Made by a program: the position numbers and the translations under genes
In this document: piece after piece, positions 6,670 through 8,072 of the stretch
Numbering within the stretch: the stretch's first letter is position 1
How the letters are laid out: the number at the start of each line of letters is the position of its first letter
Notes under the pieces: generated by a model
Databases searched by the model: none
What the model saw: only the letters and a program-made list of their open reading frames with translations
Told to the model about the DNA's origin: nothing
NCBI GenBank assembly: GCA_007119095.1
Contig: SKQI01000040.1
Span: forward strand, 1 to 8,072
From: Wenzhouxiangella sp.
GTDB lineage: Bacteria > Pseudomonadota > Gammaproteobacteria > Xanthomonadales > Wenzhouxiangellaceae
Direction of reading: 5' to 3'
Length of the DNA: 8,072 nucleotides

Positions 6670-7275
6670 ATGACTCTCTGCACCAGATTATCGAGCGCAA
6701 TCCTCTTTTTTGCATTTTCATCGCTCGCCGGCGCAGCCGATCAATCTGCCCAGGAAACGCTGCCGGCAGAGCAGCAAGCTTTTTGGAAAAAGTTGGAACG
6801 CTTTTGTGATCAGGCATTCGCCGGAAGGCTGTCCGACGTGACTGAATACTACCGTGAAGCTCTGAGCGGGCGCGAACTGCTGGCGTACGGTTTTGCCTGT
6901 GAGCCCGAGCGCATCCACATTGCTCTGCAAGTGGACGACAACCGATCGCGGAATTGGATTCTCACCATCGTCGAAGACACCATTCGGCTGAAACATGATC
7001 ATCGCTATCCGGACGGCAGTGAAGAAGCCATCAGCCAGTACGGAGGAGATGCGCCCCTGCCTGGCTTGCCCGAACGTCAGATTTTTCCGGCTGACGCGCA
7101 TACCGCCAGCATCCTGCCCAAGCGAGCAGACAATTTCTGGTTCATGCACTTTGTCGATGAACAGACGTTTCACTACGGTGTCCATTGGCCCAAGTATGGA
7201 CACTCGGTCAGGCTTGCCTTCGACTTGACTGATCCACAGCCGCTACCTGCGGCGCCTTGGGGCTTCGAGCCCTGA
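6670..7275 (+). CDS. Secreted conserved protein of unknown function
   Basis: The product has 201 residues from the ATG at 6670. An earlier in-frame GTG at 6628 would add 14 residues, but would bury what looks like a standard Sec signal peptide. That signal peptide is a short polar start with R6, a hydrophobic core around SSAILFFAFSSLAG (8-21), and likely cleavage after A20-G-A22. The mature part contains FWKKLERFCDQAFAG (38-52), NRSRNWILTI, TIRLKHDHRYPDGSEE (104-119), SQYGGD (122-127) and FPADAHTASILP (139-150), and ends with a beta-rich stretch, HSVRLAFDLTDP. I recall the LKHDHR..DG…QYGGD pattern from unannotated secreted or periplasmic proteins of proteobacteria; no activity is known to me. 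C46 and C77 in the mature chain could form a disulfide. There is no good ribosome binding site. It stands 53 nt after recX and converges on the truncated GGDEF gene with only 11 nt between stops and no terminator hairpin visible. Confidence 0.75.
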   Translation: MTLCTRLSSAILFFAFSSLAGAADQSAQETLPAEQQAFWKKLERFCDQAFAGRLSDVTEYYREALSGRELLAYGFACEPERIHIALQVDDNRSRNWILTIVEDTIRLKHDHRYPDGSEEAISQYGGDAPLPGLPERQIFPADAHTASILPKRADNFWFMHFVDEQTFHYGVHWPKYGHSVRLAFDLTDPQPLPAAPWGFEP

Positions 7276-7286
7276 TTATTCGGCAG

Positions 7287-8039
7287 TCACAAGCGGTAGA
7301 AGCGGTCTTTCTCACGGGTGTTGGCAACAATGATGTTCGTCAGCCTGCTCAGAATTTCGTCCCCGACAGCATGGCCCTGGCTATCATTCAGGGCCTTGAA
7401 GTTGTCCAGATCGATCAGCGCCAGGCAGTGGCCCGGAGATTCATCGGCACGATTGTCAATCACTCGTTTCAGATCGCTATCCATGGTTCGGCGATTGAAT
7501 GCACCGGTGAGCCCGTCCCGACTGGCCAGTGCGCTCAGAAAGACATGCTGGTTCTCTACCCGGCTGGCAAAGATCATGCTGAACAAACTGACCATGGCGG
7601 CGACGGTCAGGAATGTGTACTGCTCGGTCGTTGATTGGAAACCGGTGGCGTTGATCGCGACCCCAGTAATCAAGACGATGCTGAGCAGCAGGGCGACCGA
7701 TACGCGCGCCATCAGGAAATTGCCGACCAGCGTGCTGAAAGTCCACAAATGGCTGATGTCCAGCAGGTACACAACAGTCAGGACGGCCAAGGTCGCGGAA
7801 GTGGCGGTCAGATCAGCCCCCAGCTGGGTTCGACCGGGAATCCAGGTCAATCTTGTCGTTGCCAAGAAAACGCAAACAATGGCCAGGTCAGCCAGTGCGA
7901 CCAGAACATCGCCGACATAAAACCGAAAGAACGCAAACGGCGTAATCAAGCCGACCGCGCAGACGCAGTAAAGCGTTACGGTCGCCAGACGAACGTCCGT
8001 GCGCATCCTCAGCACCATTTGGGCCAGCGGGTCGATCAT
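7287..8039 (-). CDS. Membrane-anchored diguanylate cyclase-like protein, truncated just before GG(D/E)EF
   Basis: This is a 250-residue product. Residues about 18-159 contain five or six hydrophobic helices, for example LATVTLYCVCAVGLITPFAFF, VGDVLVALADLAIVCVFLA, SVALLLSIVLITGVA and YTFLTVAAMVSLFSMIFAS. A GGDEF domain then starts with SRDGLTGAFNRR (173-184). The metal-binding ALIDLDNFKALND (207-219, D210) and GHAVGD (222-227) follow, and then REKD (242-245), an RxxD inhibitory-site motif. The chain ends at FYRL-stop, exactly where GG(D/E)EF should follow, so about 75-80 residues including the active-site loop are missing. The sequence beyond the stop has no GGDEF remnant in any frame, and soon enters the oppositely oriented secreted-protein gene. 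Cyclase activity is therefore not expected, and this may be a decaying gene. An in-frame TGA upstream shows the N-terminus is complete. TTG at 8042 is an alternative start. Confidence 0.85.
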   Translation of the reverse strand: MIDPLAQMVLRMRTDVRLATVTLYCVCAVGLITPFAFFRFYVGDVLVALADLAIVCVFLATTRLTWIPGRTQLGADLTATSATLAVLTVVYLLDISHLWTFSTLVGNFLMARVSVALLLSIVLITGVAINATGFQSTTEQYTFLTVAAMVSLFSMIFASRVENQHVFLSALASRDGLTGAFNRRTMDSDLKRVIDNRADESPGHCLALIDLDNFKALNDSQGHAVGDEILSRLTNIIVANTREKDRFYRL

Positions 8040-8049
8040 CAACTCGGGG

Positions 8050-8056
8050 TCACCTC
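8050..8056 (-). promoter_or_regulatory. Ribosome binding site of the truncated GGDEF gene
   Basis: On the minus strand GAGGTGA precedes the start region, 10 nt before the ATG at 8039 and 7 nt before the adjacent TTG at 8042. Spacing slightly favours TTG and codon preference favours ATG; the product differs by one residue. The good site indicates that translation initiation of this gene was functional even though its 3' end is lost. Confidence 0.6.
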
Positions 8057-8072
8057 ATATTGTCATGTCTGC

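Noticed and set aside
7200..7286. Frameshift as the cause of the shortened GGDEF protein
   Set aside because: Reading past the stop in all three frames of that strand gives no GG(D/E)EF or other cyclase sequence, and the region soon becomes coding for the convergent gene. A simple base error does not explain it.
1..8072. CRISPR array, tRNA, insertion sequence or prophage
   Set aside because: No spaced direct repeats, no tRNA-like cloverleaf with a TTCRA arm noticed, no transposase motif or terminal inverted repeats; the only tandem repeat is the short heptad array.

Overview
This is a GC-rich bacterial chromosomal window built around DNA-repair housekeeping genes. Residue-level features of MutS and RecA, together with the pncC–recA–recX order, point to a gammaproteobacterium. 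A Xanthomonadales/Chromatiales-type lineage is my guess from the M48-protease-like domain and codon use, not a demonstrated assignment. There are no tRNA or rRNA genes, insertion sequences, CRISPR arrays or phage genes.

Left part, minus strand (1-3867): a 511-residue membrane protein of unknown function (3867→2332), then mutS (2215→1), which runs off the window after about 738 codons. Directly before the likely GTG start of mutS lie five back-to-back 7-bp repeats. The 511-residue protein joins a soluble region, resembling the C-terminal regulatory part of proteobacterial M48 metallopeptidases, to a histidine-containing multi-helix membrane domain resembling DUF6498. No protease motif is present.

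Centre, plus strand (3962-6616): pncC (NMN amidase), thpR (2'-3' cyclic phosphodiesterase / 2'-5' RNA ligase family), recA and recX. pncC and thpR overlap by 4 nt, and thpR uses TTG. recA has its own promoter region with an extended -10 element and a GTG start, and overlaps recX by 1 nt. Functionally this is a repair cluster: MutS corrects mismatches, RecA drives recombination and SOS induction, RecX restrains RecA, and PncC recycles the NMN released by NAD-dependent DNA ligase. No LexA box of the E. coli type is visible upstream of recA.

Right part (6617-8072): where alaS often follows recX, there is instead a secreted protein of unknown function on the plus strand (6670-7275). Facing it is a membrane-anchored GGDEF-type gene on the minus strand (8039→7287). 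That gene stops exactly one residue before the GG(D/E)EF catalytic signature would begin. It keeps the metal-binding Asp, the GHxxGD motif and an RxxD I-site at the right spacing. This looks like a truncation or rearrangement scar.

The most noteworthy items are the M48-tail/DUF6498 fusion, the cyclase truncated at its active site, and the heptad repeat abutting mutS. I do not see a clear-cut new multi-gene system.
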